Shown here: positions 1 through 10,266 of the stretch, piece after piece
How positions within the stretch are numbered: position 1 is the stretch's first letter
Layout of the letters: every line of letters starts with the position of its first letter
Assembly (NCBI GenBank): GCA_030533445.1
Contig: JARPUW010000561.1
Coordinates: forward strand, 62,001 to 126,000
Length of the DNA stretch: 64,000 nt
Direction of reading: 5' to 3'
DNA from: Cyprinodon diabolis
Lineage: Eukaryota > Chordata > Actinopteri > Cyprinodontiformes > Cyprinodontidae
Program-made: the position numbers and the translations under genes
The notes under the pieces: model-generated
Databases searched by the model: none
Seen by the model: the letters and a program-made list of their open reading frames with translations, nothing else
Told to the model about the DNA's origin: nothing

Positions 1-55
1 ATCTAGAGCTGAAAACTAAATATATAAAGTAGATTTGGGCAGATGTTTTTGGTTC

Positions 56-76
56 CAAGCTTCAAATCAGAAGTTG
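56..76. repeat. Monomer quasi-palindrome beside the dyad (shown in m1)
   Basis: CAAGCTTC at 56-63 and GAAGTTG at 70-76 are complementary except for one unpaired G at 59, with a 6-base loop (64-69). It contains the AAGCTT hexamer and abuts the left arm of the larger dyad at base 76. K-type monomers change only the loop (A67), keeping the stem. In m165 and m191 two changes turn this element into a perfect 8-bp hairpin. Confidence 0.8.
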
Positions 77-122
77 AGGCCAAAACGCTCTTTTCACAGT
101 GAGATAATGCCATTTTGGCCTC
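76..122. repeat. Monomer dyad: 10-bp perfect inverted arms around an inner palindrome (shown in m1)
   Basis: GAGGCCAAAA at 76-85 is the exact reverse complement of TTTTGGCCTC at 113-122, with 27 bases between. Inside lies TCAC-A-GTGA at 94-102, a 4-bp inverted repeat about one spacer base. The two dyads are nearly concentric (centres 99 and 98). The outer arms recur in nearly all monomers. They are broken by T85 in B types (for example m12), by GCCC in m5 and m23, and by the replacement in m79 and m122. The inner palindrome is lost in every monomer with T95 (R, X, M, B and WR types). Such dyads can extrude as cruciforms or bind dimeric proteins; either role here is inference. Confidence 0.9.
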
Positions 123-354
123 TGGAGTTGTAACAGACAAACCATTAATGATACAGCCATGATCTTTTCTGGCAATCATCTAGAGCTGACAACTAACAAT
201 ATAAAGTAGATTTGAGCAGATGTTTTTGGTTCCAAGCTTCAAATCAGAAGTTGAGGCCAAAACGCTCTTTTCACAGTGAGATAATGCCATTTTGGCCTCT
301 GGAGTTGTAACAGACAAACCATTAATGATACTGCCATGATCTTTTCTGGCAATC

Positions 355-2124
355 ATCTAGAGCTGAAAACTAACAATATAAAGTAGATTTGAGCAGATGT
401 TTTTGGTTCCAAGCTTCAAATCAGAAGTTGAGGCCAAAACGCTCTTTTTACAGTGAGATAATGCCATTTTGGCCTCTGGAGTAGTAACAGACAAACCATT
501 AATGATACAGCCATGATCTTTTCTGGCAATCATCTAGAGCTGAAAACTAAATATATAAAGTAGATTTGGGCAGATGTTTTTGGTTCCAAGCTTCAAATCA
601 GAAGTTGAGGCCAAAACGCTCTTTTTACATTGAGATAATGCCATTTTGGCCTCTAGAGTTGTAACAGACAAACCATTAATGATACAGCCATGATCTTTTC
701 TGGCAATCATCTAGAGCTGAAAACTAACAATATAAAGTAGATTTGAGCAGATGTTTTTGGTTCCAAGCTTCAAATCAGAAGTTGAGGCCAAAACGCTCTT
801 TTCACAGTGAGATAATGCCATTTTGCCCTCTGGAGTTGTAACAGACAAACCATTAATGATACAGCCATGATCTTTTCTGGCAATCATCTAGAGCTGAAAA
901 CTAACAATATAAAGTAGATTTGAGCAGATGTTTTTGGTTCCAAGCTTCAAAACAGAAGTTGAGGCCAAAACGCTCTTTTCACAGTGAGATAATGCCATTT
1001 TGGCCTCTGGAGTTGTAACAGACAAACCATTAATGATACAGCCATAATCTTTTCTGGCAATCATCTACAGCTAAAAACTAACAATATAAAGTAGATTTGA
1101 GCAGATGTTTTTGGTTCCAAGCTTCAAATCAGAAGTTGAGGCCAAAACGCTCTTTTCACAGTGAGATAATGCCATTTTGGCCTCTGGAGTTGTAACAGAC
1201 AAACCATTAATGATACAGCCATGATCTTTTCTGGCAATCATCTACCGCTGAAAACTAACAATATAAAGTAGATTTGAGCAGATGTTTTTGGTTCCAAGCT
1301 TCAAATCAGAAGTTGAGGCCAAAACGCTCTTTTTACAGTGAGATAATGCCATTTTGGCCTCTGGAGTAGTAACAGACAAACCATTAATGATACAGCCATG
1401 ATCTTTTCTGGCAATCATCTAGAGCTGAAAACTAACAATATAAAGTAGATTTGAGCAGATGTTTTTGGTTCCAAGCTTCAAATCAGAAGTTGAGGCCAAA
1501 ACGCTCTTTTTACAGTGAGATAATGCCATTTTGGCCTCTGGAGTAGTAACAGACAAACCATTAATGATACAGCCATGATCTTTTCTGGCAATCATCTAGA
1601 GCTGAAAACTAAATATATAAAGTAGATTTGGGCAGATGTTTTTGGTTCCAAGCTTCAAATCAGAAGTTGAGGCCAAAACGCTCTTTTCACAGTGAGATAA
1701 TGCCATTTTGGCCTCTGGAGTTGTAACAGACAAACCATTAATGATACAGCCACGATCTTTTCTGGCAATCATCTAGAGCTGAAAACTAACAATATAAAGT
1801 AGATTTGAGCAGATGTTTTTGGTTCCAAGCTTCAAATCAGAAGTTGAGGCCAAAACGCTCTTTTCACAGTGAGATAATGCCATTTTGGCCTCTGGAGTTG
1901 TAACAGACAAACCATTAATGATACAGTCATGATCTTTTCTGGCAATCATCTAGAGCTGAAAACTAACAATATAAAGTAGATTTGAGCAGATGTTTTTGGT
2001 TCCAAGCTTCAAATCAGAAGTTGAGGCCAAATCGCTCTTTTTACAGTGAGATAATGCCATTTTGGCCTCTGGAGTTGTAACAGACAAACCATTAATGATA
2101 CAGCAATGATCTTTTCTGGCAATC
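355..2124 (+). repeat. 10-monomer run m3-m12, repeated at 3541-5310
   Basis: Subtype order R, W(A124), N(GCCC), Ka, P, X, R, Wc, T, B is repeated exactly 18 monomers (3,186 bp) downstream in m21-m30. Shared private marks (A124 with T95 on a W background; GCCC at 117-120) make common descent clear. Differences seen by eye include ACATTGAG in m4 against ACAGTGAG in m22, and GCAATTTT in m21. Confidence 0.85.
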
Positions 2125-3540
2125 ATCTAGAGCTGAAAACTAACAATATAAAGTAGATTTGAGCAGATGTTTTTGGTTCCAAGCTTCAAAACAGAAGTTG
2201 AGGCCAAAACGCTCTTTTCACAGTGAGATAATGCCATTTTGGCCTCTGGAGTTGTAACAGACAAACCATTAATGATACAGTCATGATCTTTTCTGGCAAT
2301 CATCTAGAGCTGAAAACTAACAATATAAAGTAGATTTGAGCAGATGTTTTTGGTTCCAAGCTTCAAAACAGAAGTTGAGGCCAAAACGCTCTTTTCACAG
2401 TGAGATAATGCCATTTTGGCCTCTGGAGTTGTAACAGACAAACCATTAATGATACAGCCATAATCTTTTCTGGCAATCATCTACAGCTAAAAACTAACAA
2501 TATAAAGTAGATTTGAGCAGATGTTTTTGGTTCCAAGCTTCAAATCAGAAGTTGAGGCCAAAACGCTCTTTTCACAGTGAGATAATGCCATTTTGGCCTC
2601 TGGAGTTGTAACAGACAAACCATTAATGATACAGCCATGATCTTTTCTGGCAATCATCTACCGCTGACAACTAACAATATAAAGTAGATTTGAGCAGATG
2701 TTTTTGGTTCCAAGCTTCAAATCAGAAGTTGAGGCCAAAACGCTCTTTTTACAGTGAGATAATGCCATTTTGGCCTCTGGAGTAGTAACAGACAAACCAT
2801 TAATGATACAGCCATGATCTTTTCTGGCAATCATCTAGAGCTGAAAACTAACAATATAAAGTAGATTTGAGCAGATGTTTTTGGTTCCAAGCTTCAAATC
2901 AGAAGTTGAGGCCAAAACGCTCTTTTTACAGTGAGATAATGCCATTTTGGCCTCTGGAGTAGTAACAGACAAACCATTAATGATACAGCCATGATCTTTT
3001 CTGGCAATCATCTAGAGCTGAAAACTAAATATATAAAGTAGATTTGGGCAGATGTTTTTGGTTCCAAGCTTCAAATCAGAAGTTGAGGCCAAAACGCTCT
3101 TTTCACAGTGAGATAATGCCATTTTGGCCTCTGGAGTTGTAACAGACAAACCATTAATGATACAGCCACGATCTTTTCTGGCAATCATCTAGAGCTGAAA
3201 ACTAACAATATAAAGTAGATTTGAGCAGATGTTTTTGGTTCCAAGCTTCAAATCAGAAGTTGAGGCCAAAACGCTCTTTTCACAGTGAGATAATGCCATT
3301 TTGGCCTCTGGAGTTGTAACAGACAAACCATTAATGATACAGCCACGATCTTTTCTGGCAATCATCTAGAGCTGAAAACTAACAATATAAAGTAGATTTG
3401 AGCAGATGTTTTTGGTTCCAAGCTTCAAATCAGAAGTTGAGGCCAAAACGCTCTTTTCACAGTGAGATAATGCCATTTTGGCCTCTGGAGTTGTAACAGA
3501 CAAACCATTAATTATACAGCCATGATCTTTTCTGGCAATC
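1240..3540 (+). repeat. 13-monomer run m8-m20, repeated at 7435-9735
   Basis: Order X R Wc T B Kt Ka P X R Wc H N recurs as m43-m55, offset 35 monomers (6,195 bp). The most visible difference is in m53, where the W monomer has ATATATGAAG and TTTTGGC in place of ATATATAAAG and TTTGGGC. m20 has a private ATTATACAG. The downstream copy straddles the start of the 7,612-bp duplicated block. Confidence 0.8.
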
Positions 3541-5310
3541 ATCTAGAGCTGAAAACTAACAATATAAAGTAGATTTGAGCAGATGTTTTTGGTTCCAAGC
3601 TTCAAATCAGAAGTTGAGGCCAAAACGCTCTTTTTACAGTGAGATAATGCAATTTTGGCCTCTGGAGTAGTAACAGACAAACCATTAATGATACAGCCAT
3701 GATCTTTTCTGGCAATCATCTAGAGCTGAAAACTAAATATATAAAGTAGATTTGGGCAGATGTTTTTGGTTCCAAGCTTCAAATCAGAAGTTGAGGCCAA
3801 AACGCTCTTTTTACAGTGAGATAATGCCATTTTGGCCTCTAGAGTTGTAACAGACAAACCATTAATGATACAGCCATGATCTTTTCTGGCAATCATCTAG
3901 AGCTGAAAACTAACAATATAAAGTAGATTTGAGCAGATGTTTTTGGTTCCAAGCTTCAAATCAGAAGTTGAGGCCAAAACGCTCTTTTCACAGTGAGATA
4001 ATGCCATTTTGCCCTCTGGAGTTGTAACAGACAAACCATTAATGATACAGCCATGATCTTTTCTGGCAATCATCTAGAGCTGAAAACTAACAATATAAAG
4101 TAGATTTGAGCAGATGTTTTTGGTTCCAAGCTTCAAAACAGAAGTTGAGGCCAAAACGCTCTTTTCACAGTGAGATAATGCCATTTTGGCCTCTGGAGTT
4201 GTAACAGACAAACCATTAATGATACAGCCATAATCTTTTCTGGCAATCATCTACAGCTAAAAACTAACAATATAAAGTAGATTTGAGCAGATGTTTTTGG
4301 TTCCAAGCTTCAAATCAGAAGTTGAGGCCAAAACGCTCTTTTCACAGTGAGATAATGCCATTTTGGCCTCTGGAGTTGTAACAGACAAACCATTAATGAT
4401 ACAGCCATGATCTTTTCTGGCAATCATCTACCGCTGAAAACTAACAATATAAAGTAGATTTGAGCAGATGTTTTTGGTTCCAAGCTTCAAATCAGAAGTT
4501 GAGGCCAAAACGCTCTTTTTACAGTGAGATAATGCCATTTTGGCCTCTGGAGTAGTAACAGACAAACCATTAATGATACAGCCATGATCTTTTCTGGCAA
4601 TCATCTAGAGCTGAAAACTAACAATATAAAGTAGATTTGAGCAGATGTTTTTGGTTCCAAGCTTCAAATCAGAAGTTGAGGCCAAAACGCTCTTTTTACA
4701 GTGAGATAATGCCATTTTGGCCTCTGGAGTAGTAACAGACAAACCATTAATGATACAGCCATGATCTTTTCTGGCAATCATCTAGAGCTGAAAACTAAAT
4801 ATATAAAGTAGATTTGGGCAGATGTTTTTGGTTCCAAGCTTCAAATCAGAAGTTGAGGCCAAAACGCTCTTTTCACAGTGAGATAATGCCATTTTGGCCT
4901 CTGGAGTTGTAACAGACAAACCATTAATGATACAGCCACGATCTTTTCTGGCAATCATCTAGAGCTGAAAACTAACAATATAAAGTAGATTTGAGCAGAT
5001 GTTTTTGGTTCCAAGCTTCAAATCAGAAGTTGAGGCCAAAACGCTCTTTTCACAGTGAGATAATGCCATTTTGGCCTCTGGAGTTGTAACAGACAAACCA
5101 TTAATGATACAGTCATGATCTTTTCTGGCAATCATCTAGAGCTGAAAACTAACAATATAAAGTAGATTTGAGCAGATGTTTTTGGTTCCAAGCTTCAAAT
5201 CAGAAGTTGAGGCCAAATCGCTCTTTTTACAGTGAGATAATGCCATTTTGGCCTCTGGAGTTGTAACAGACAAACCATTAATGATACAGCAATGATCTTT
5301 TCTGGCAATC
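3541..5310 (+). repeat. Second copy of the m3-m12 run (m21-m30)
   Basis: This is the downstream partner of 355-2124, offset 3,186 bp. After it the register changes: m31 is Ka directly after B, while the first copy continues B, Kt, Ka. From m31 to m36 the order matches m14-m19 at a 17-monomer offset, so one monomer (the Kt form) is missing relative to the first copy. That is the footprint expected of unequal exchange by one unit. Confidence 0.8.
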
Positions 5311-8300
5311 ATCTAGAGCTGAAAACTAACAATATAAAGTAGATTTGAGCAGATGTTTTTGGTTCCAAGCTTCAAAACAGAAGTTGAGGCCAAAACGCTC
5401 TTTTCACAGTGAGATAATGCCATTTTGGCCTCTGGAGTTGTAACAGACAAACCATTAATGATACAGCCATAATCTTTTCTGGCAATCATCTACAGCTAAA
5501 AACTAACAATATAAAGTAGATTTGAGCAGATGTTTTTGGTTCCAAGCTTCAAATCAGAAGTTGAGGCCAAAACGCTCTTTTCACAGTGAGATAATGCCAT
5601 TTTGGCCTCTGGAGTTGTAACAGACAAACCATTAATGATACAGCCATGATCTTTTCTGGCAATCATCTACCGCTGACAACTAACAATATAAAGTAGATTT
5701 GAGCAGATGTTTTTGGTTCCAAGCCTCAAATCAGAAGTTGAGGCCAAAACGCTCTTTTTACAGTGAGATAATGCCATTTTGGCCTCTGGAGTAGTAACAG
5801 ACAAACCATTAATGATACAGCCATGATCTTTTCTGGCAATCATCTAGAGCTGAAAACTAACAATATAAAGTAGATTTGAGCAGATGTTTTTGGTTCCAAG
5901 CTTCAAATCAGAAGTTGAGGCCAAAACGCTCTTTTTACAGTGAGATAATGCCATTTTGGCCTCTGGAGTAGTAACAGACAAACCATTAATGATACAGCCA
6001 TGATCTTTTCTGGCAATCATCTAGAGCTGAAAACTAAATATATAAAGTAGATTTGGGCAGATGTTTTTGGTTCCAAGCTTCAAATCAGAAGTTGAGGCCA
6101 AAACGCTCTTTTCACAGTGAGATAATGCCATTTTGGCCTCTGGAGTTGTAACAGACAAACCATTAATGATACAGCCACGATCTTTTCTGGCAATCATCTA
6201 GAGCTGAAAACTAACAATATAAAGTAGATTTGAGCAGATGTTTTTGGTTCCAAGCTTCAAATCAGAAGTTGAGGCCAAAACGCTCTTTTCACAGTGAGAT
6301 AATGCCATTTTGGCCTCTGGAGTTGTAACAGACAAACCATTAATGATACAGCCACGATCTTTTCTGGCAATCATCTAGAGCTGAAAACTAACAATATAAA
6401 GTAGATTTGAGCAGATGTTTTTGGTTCCAAGCTTCAAATCAGAAGTTGAGGCCAAAACGCTCTTTTCACAGTGAGATAATGCCATTTTGGCCTCTGGAGT
6501 TGTAACAGACAAACCATTAATGATACAGCCATGATCTTTTCTGGCAATCATCTAGAGCTGAAAACTAACAATATAAAGTAGATTTGAGCAGATGTTTTTG
6601 GTTCCAAGCTTCAAATCAGAAGTTGAGGCCAAAACGCTCTTTTCACAGTGAGATAATGCCATTTTGGCCTCTGGAGTTGTAACAGACAAACCATTAATGA
6701 TACAGCCATGATCTTTTCTGGCAATCATCTAGAGCTGAAAACTAACAATATAAAGTAGATTTGAGCAGATGTTTTTGGTTCCAAGCTTCAAATCAGAAGT
6801 TGAGGCCAAAACGCTCTTTTTACAGTGAGATAATGCCATTTTGGCCTCTGGAGTAGTAACAGACAAACCATTAATGATACAGCCATGATCTTTTCTGGCA
6901 ATCATCTAGAGCTGAAAACTAAATATATAAAGTAGATTTGGGCAGATGTTTTTGGTTCCAAGCTTCAAATCAGAAGTTGAGGCCAAAACGCTCTTTTCAC
7001 AGTGAGATAATGCCATTTTGGCCTCTGGAGTTGTAACAGACAAACCATTAATGATACAGCCATGATCTTTTCTGGCAATCATCTAGAGCTGAAAACTAAC
7101 AATATAAAGTAGATTTGAGCAGATGTTTTTGGTTCCAAGCTTCAAATCAGAAGTTGAGGCCAAAACGCTCTTTTCACAGTGAGATAATGCCATTTTGGCC
7201 TCTGGAGTTGTAACAGACAAACCATTAATGATACAGTCATGATCTTTTCTGGCAATCATCTAGAGCTGAAAACTAACAATATAAAGTAGATTTGAGCAGA
7301 TGTTTTTGGTTCCAAGCTTCAAATCAGAAGTTGAGGCCAAATCGCTCTTTTTACAGTGAGATAATGCCATTTTGGCCTCTGGAGTTGTAACAGACAAACC
7401 ATTAATGATACAGCAATGATCTTTTCTGGCAATCATCTACCGCTGAAAACTAACAATATAAAGTAGATTTGAGCAGATGTTTTTGGTTCCAAGCTTCAAA
7501 TCAGAAGTTGAGGCCAAAACGCTCTTTTTACAGTGAGATAATGCCATTTTGGCCTCTGGAGTAGTAACAGACAAACCATTAATGATACAGCCATGATCTT
7601 TTCTGGCAATCATCTAGAGCTGAAAACTAACAATATAAAGTAGATTTGAGCAGATGTTTTTGGTTCCAAGCTTCAAATCAGAAGTTGAGGCCAAAACGCT
7701 CTTTTTACAGTGAGATAATGCCATTTTGGCCTCTGGAGTAGTAACAGACAAACCATTAATGATACAGCCATGATCTTTTCTGGCAATCATCTAGAGCTGA
7801 AAACTAAATATATAAAGTAGATTTGGGCAGATGTTTTTGGTTCCAAGCTTCAAATCAGAAGTTGAGGCCAAAACGCTCTTTTCACAGTGAGATAATGCCA
7901 TTTTGGCCTCTGGAGTTGTAACAGACAAACCATTAATGATACAGCCACGATCTTTTCTGGCAATCATCTAGAGCTGAAAACTAACAATATAAAGTAGATT
8001 TGAGCAGATGTTTTTGGTTCCAAGCTTCAAATCAGAAGTTGAGGCCAAAACGCTCTTTTCACAGTGAGATAATGCCATTTTGGCCTCTGGAGTTGTAACA
8101 GACAAACCATTAATGATACAGTCATGATCTTTTCTGGCAATCATCTAGAGCTGAAAACTAACAATATAAAGTAGATTTGAGCAGATGTTTTTGGTTCCAA
8201 GCTTCAAATCAGAAGTTGAGGCCAAATCGCTCTTTTTACAGTGAGATAATGCCATTTTGGCCTCTGGAGTTGTAACAGACAAACCATTAATGATACAGCA

Positions 8301-10266
8301 ATGATCTTTTCTGGCAATCATCTAGAGCTGAAAACTAACAATATAAAGTAGATTTGAGCAGATGTTTTTGGTTCCAAGCTTCAAAACAGAAGTTGAGGCC
8401 AAAACGCTCTTTTCACAGTGAGATAATGCCATTTTGGCCTCTGGAGTTGTAACAGACAAACCATTAATGATACAGTCATGATCTTTTCTGGCAATCATCT
8501 AGAGCTGAAAACTAACAATATAAAGTAGATTTGAGCAGATGTTTTTGGTTCCAAGCTTCAAAACAGAAGTTGAGGCCAAAACGCTCTTTTCACAGTGAGA
8601 TAATGCCATTTTGGCCTCTGGAGTTGTAACAGACAAACCATTAATGATACAGCCATAATCTTTTCTGGCAATCATCTACAGCTAAAAACTAACAATATAA
8701 AGTAGATTTGAGCAGATGTTTTTGGTTCCAAGCTTCAAATCAGAAGTTGAGGCCAAAACGCTCTTTTCACAGTGAGATAATGCCATTTTGGCCTCTGGAG
8801 TTGTAACAGACAAACCATTAATGATACAGCCATGATCTTTTCTGGCAATCATCTACCGCTGACAACTAACAATATAAAGTAGATTTGAGCAGATGTTTTT
8901 GGTTCCAAGCTTCAAATCAGAAGTTGAGGCCAAAACGCTCTTTTTACAGTGAGATAATGCCATTTTGGCCTCTGGAGTAGTAACAGACAAACCATTAATG
9001 ATACAGCCATGATCTTTTCTGGCAATCATCTAGAGCTGAAAACTAACAATATAAAGTAGATTTGAGCAGATGTTTTTGGTTCCAAGCTTCAAATCAGAAG
9101 TTGAGGCCAAAACGCTCTTTTTACAGTGAGATAATGCCATTTTGGCCTCTGGAGTAGTAACAGACAAACCATTAATGATACAGCCATGATCTTTTCTGGC
9201 AATCATCTAGAGCTGAAAACTAAATATATGAAGTAGATTTTGGCAGATGTTTTTGGTTCCAAGCTTCAAATCAGAAGTTGAGGCCAAAACGCTCTTTTCA
9301 CAGTGAGATAATGCCATTTTGGCCTCTGGAGTTGTAACAGACAAACCATTAATGATACAGCCACGATCTTTTCTGGCAATCATCTAGAGCTGAAAACTAA
9401 CAATATAAAGTAGATTTGAGCAGATGTTTTTGGTTCCAAGCTTCAAATCAGAAGTTGAGGCCAAAACGCTCTTTTCACAGTGAGATAATGCCATTTTGGC
9501 CTCTGGAGTTGTAACAGACAAACCATTAATGATACAGCCACGATCTTTTCTGGCAATCATCTAGAGCTGAAAACTAACAATATAAAGTAGATTTGAGCAG
9601 ATGTTTTTGGTTCCAAGCTTCAAATCAGAAGTTGAGGCCAAAACGCTCTTTTCACAGTGAGATAATGCCATTTTGGCCTCTGGAGTTGTAACAGACAAAC
9701 CATTAATGATACAGCCATGATCTTTTCTGGCAATCATCTAGAGCTGAAAACTAACAATATAAAGTAGATTTGAGCAGATGTTTTTGGTTCCAAGCTTCAA
9801 ATCAGAAGTTGAGGCCAAAACGCTCTTTTCACAGTGAGATAATGCCATTTTGGCCTCTGGAGTTGTAACAGACAAACCATTAATGATACAGCCATGATCT
9901 TTTCTGGCAATCATCTAGAGCTGAAAACTAACAATATAAAGTAGATTTGAGCAGATGTTTTTGGTTCCAAGCTTCAAATCAGAAGTTGAGGCCAAAACGC
10001 TCTTTTTACAGTGAGATAATGCCATTTTGGCCTCTGGAGTAGTAACAGACAAACCATTAATGATACAGCCATGATCTTTTCTGGCAATCATCTAGAGCTG
10101 AAAACTAAATATATAAAGTAGATTTGGGCAGATGTTTTTGGTTCCAAGCTTCAAATCAGAAGTTGAGGCCAAAACGCTCTTTTCACAGTGAGATAATGCC
10201 ATTTTGGCCTCTGGAGTTGTAACAGACAAACCATTAATGATACAGCCATGATCTTTTCTGGCAATC

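Larger units (their letters stand above)
1..177 (+). repeat. First monomer (m1), used as the phase reference
   Basis: This monomer sets the numbering used throughout. Landmarks: ATCTAGAGCTG at 1-11 with an XbaI-type TCTAGA at 2-7; an A/T-rich stretch at 18-35; a run of five T at 46-50; a HindIII-type AAGCTT at 57-62; inverted arms at 76-85 and 113-122; and GGCAATC at 171-177. Composition of the majority form is about 38% G+C, with 33 C, 34 G and only one constant CpG (86-87), against about six expected. m1 is a W subtype: ATATAT instead of CAATAT at 20-25, and GGGC instead of GAGC at 37-40. The start of the unit is arbitrary, chosen because the window opens there. Confidence 0.97.
3..179 (-). 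other. Monomer-long open frame, probably not coding (exemplar)
   Basis: On the minus strand an ATG lies directly before a 58-codon open frame that ends at TAG (complement of bases 3-5), and the next monomer's ATG follows with no gap. Because 177 is 59 codons, the pattern repeats in every regular monomer, tiling the minus strand with abutting frames. It is broken by an early stop in P monomers (A11) and in the T167A monomers (m219, m228, m308, m340, m353), and shifted in the six indel monomers. Most subtype differences would change the amino acid (E to K, S to P, H to R or Y, G to D or C, D to V, P to L); few are silent (T129A is one). That shows no purifying selection. No ribosome-binding, splice or domain signal is visible. 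I do not call it a gene. Confidence 0.75.
1..7965 (+). repeat. Left block, m1-m45: irregular HOR with 17/18-monomer echoes
   Basis: Order of subtypes: Wt N R W N Ka P X R Wc T B Kt Ka P X R Wc H N R W N Ka P X R Wc T B Ka P X R Wc H N N R Wt T B X R Wc. The same runs recur with 18- and 17-monomer spacing. Local marks include the A124 variant in m4 and m22, the arm-breaking GCCC in m5 and m23, and GAC at 11-13 in m2, m16 and m33. m33 also loses its HindIII-type site (AAGCCT). No boundary of the array is seen on the left; the window begins inside it. Confidence 0.85.

Noticed and set aside
51..68. Pol III B-box-like GGTTCCAAGC (possible tRNA-derived SINE origin)
   Set aside because: Only about 8 of 11 positions fit the B-box consensus, and no credible A box lies at the proper distance upstream.
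1..177. CENP-B box
   Set aside because: The required TTCG and CGGG cores are absent on both strands. The only constant CpG lies in ACGCTC.
3..179. Tandem gene family encoding a 58-residue protein on the minus strand
   Set aside because: The frame exists only because 177 is divisible by three. Variation is mostly amino-acid changing, several subtypes carry early stops, and no promoter, splice or domain signal is seen.
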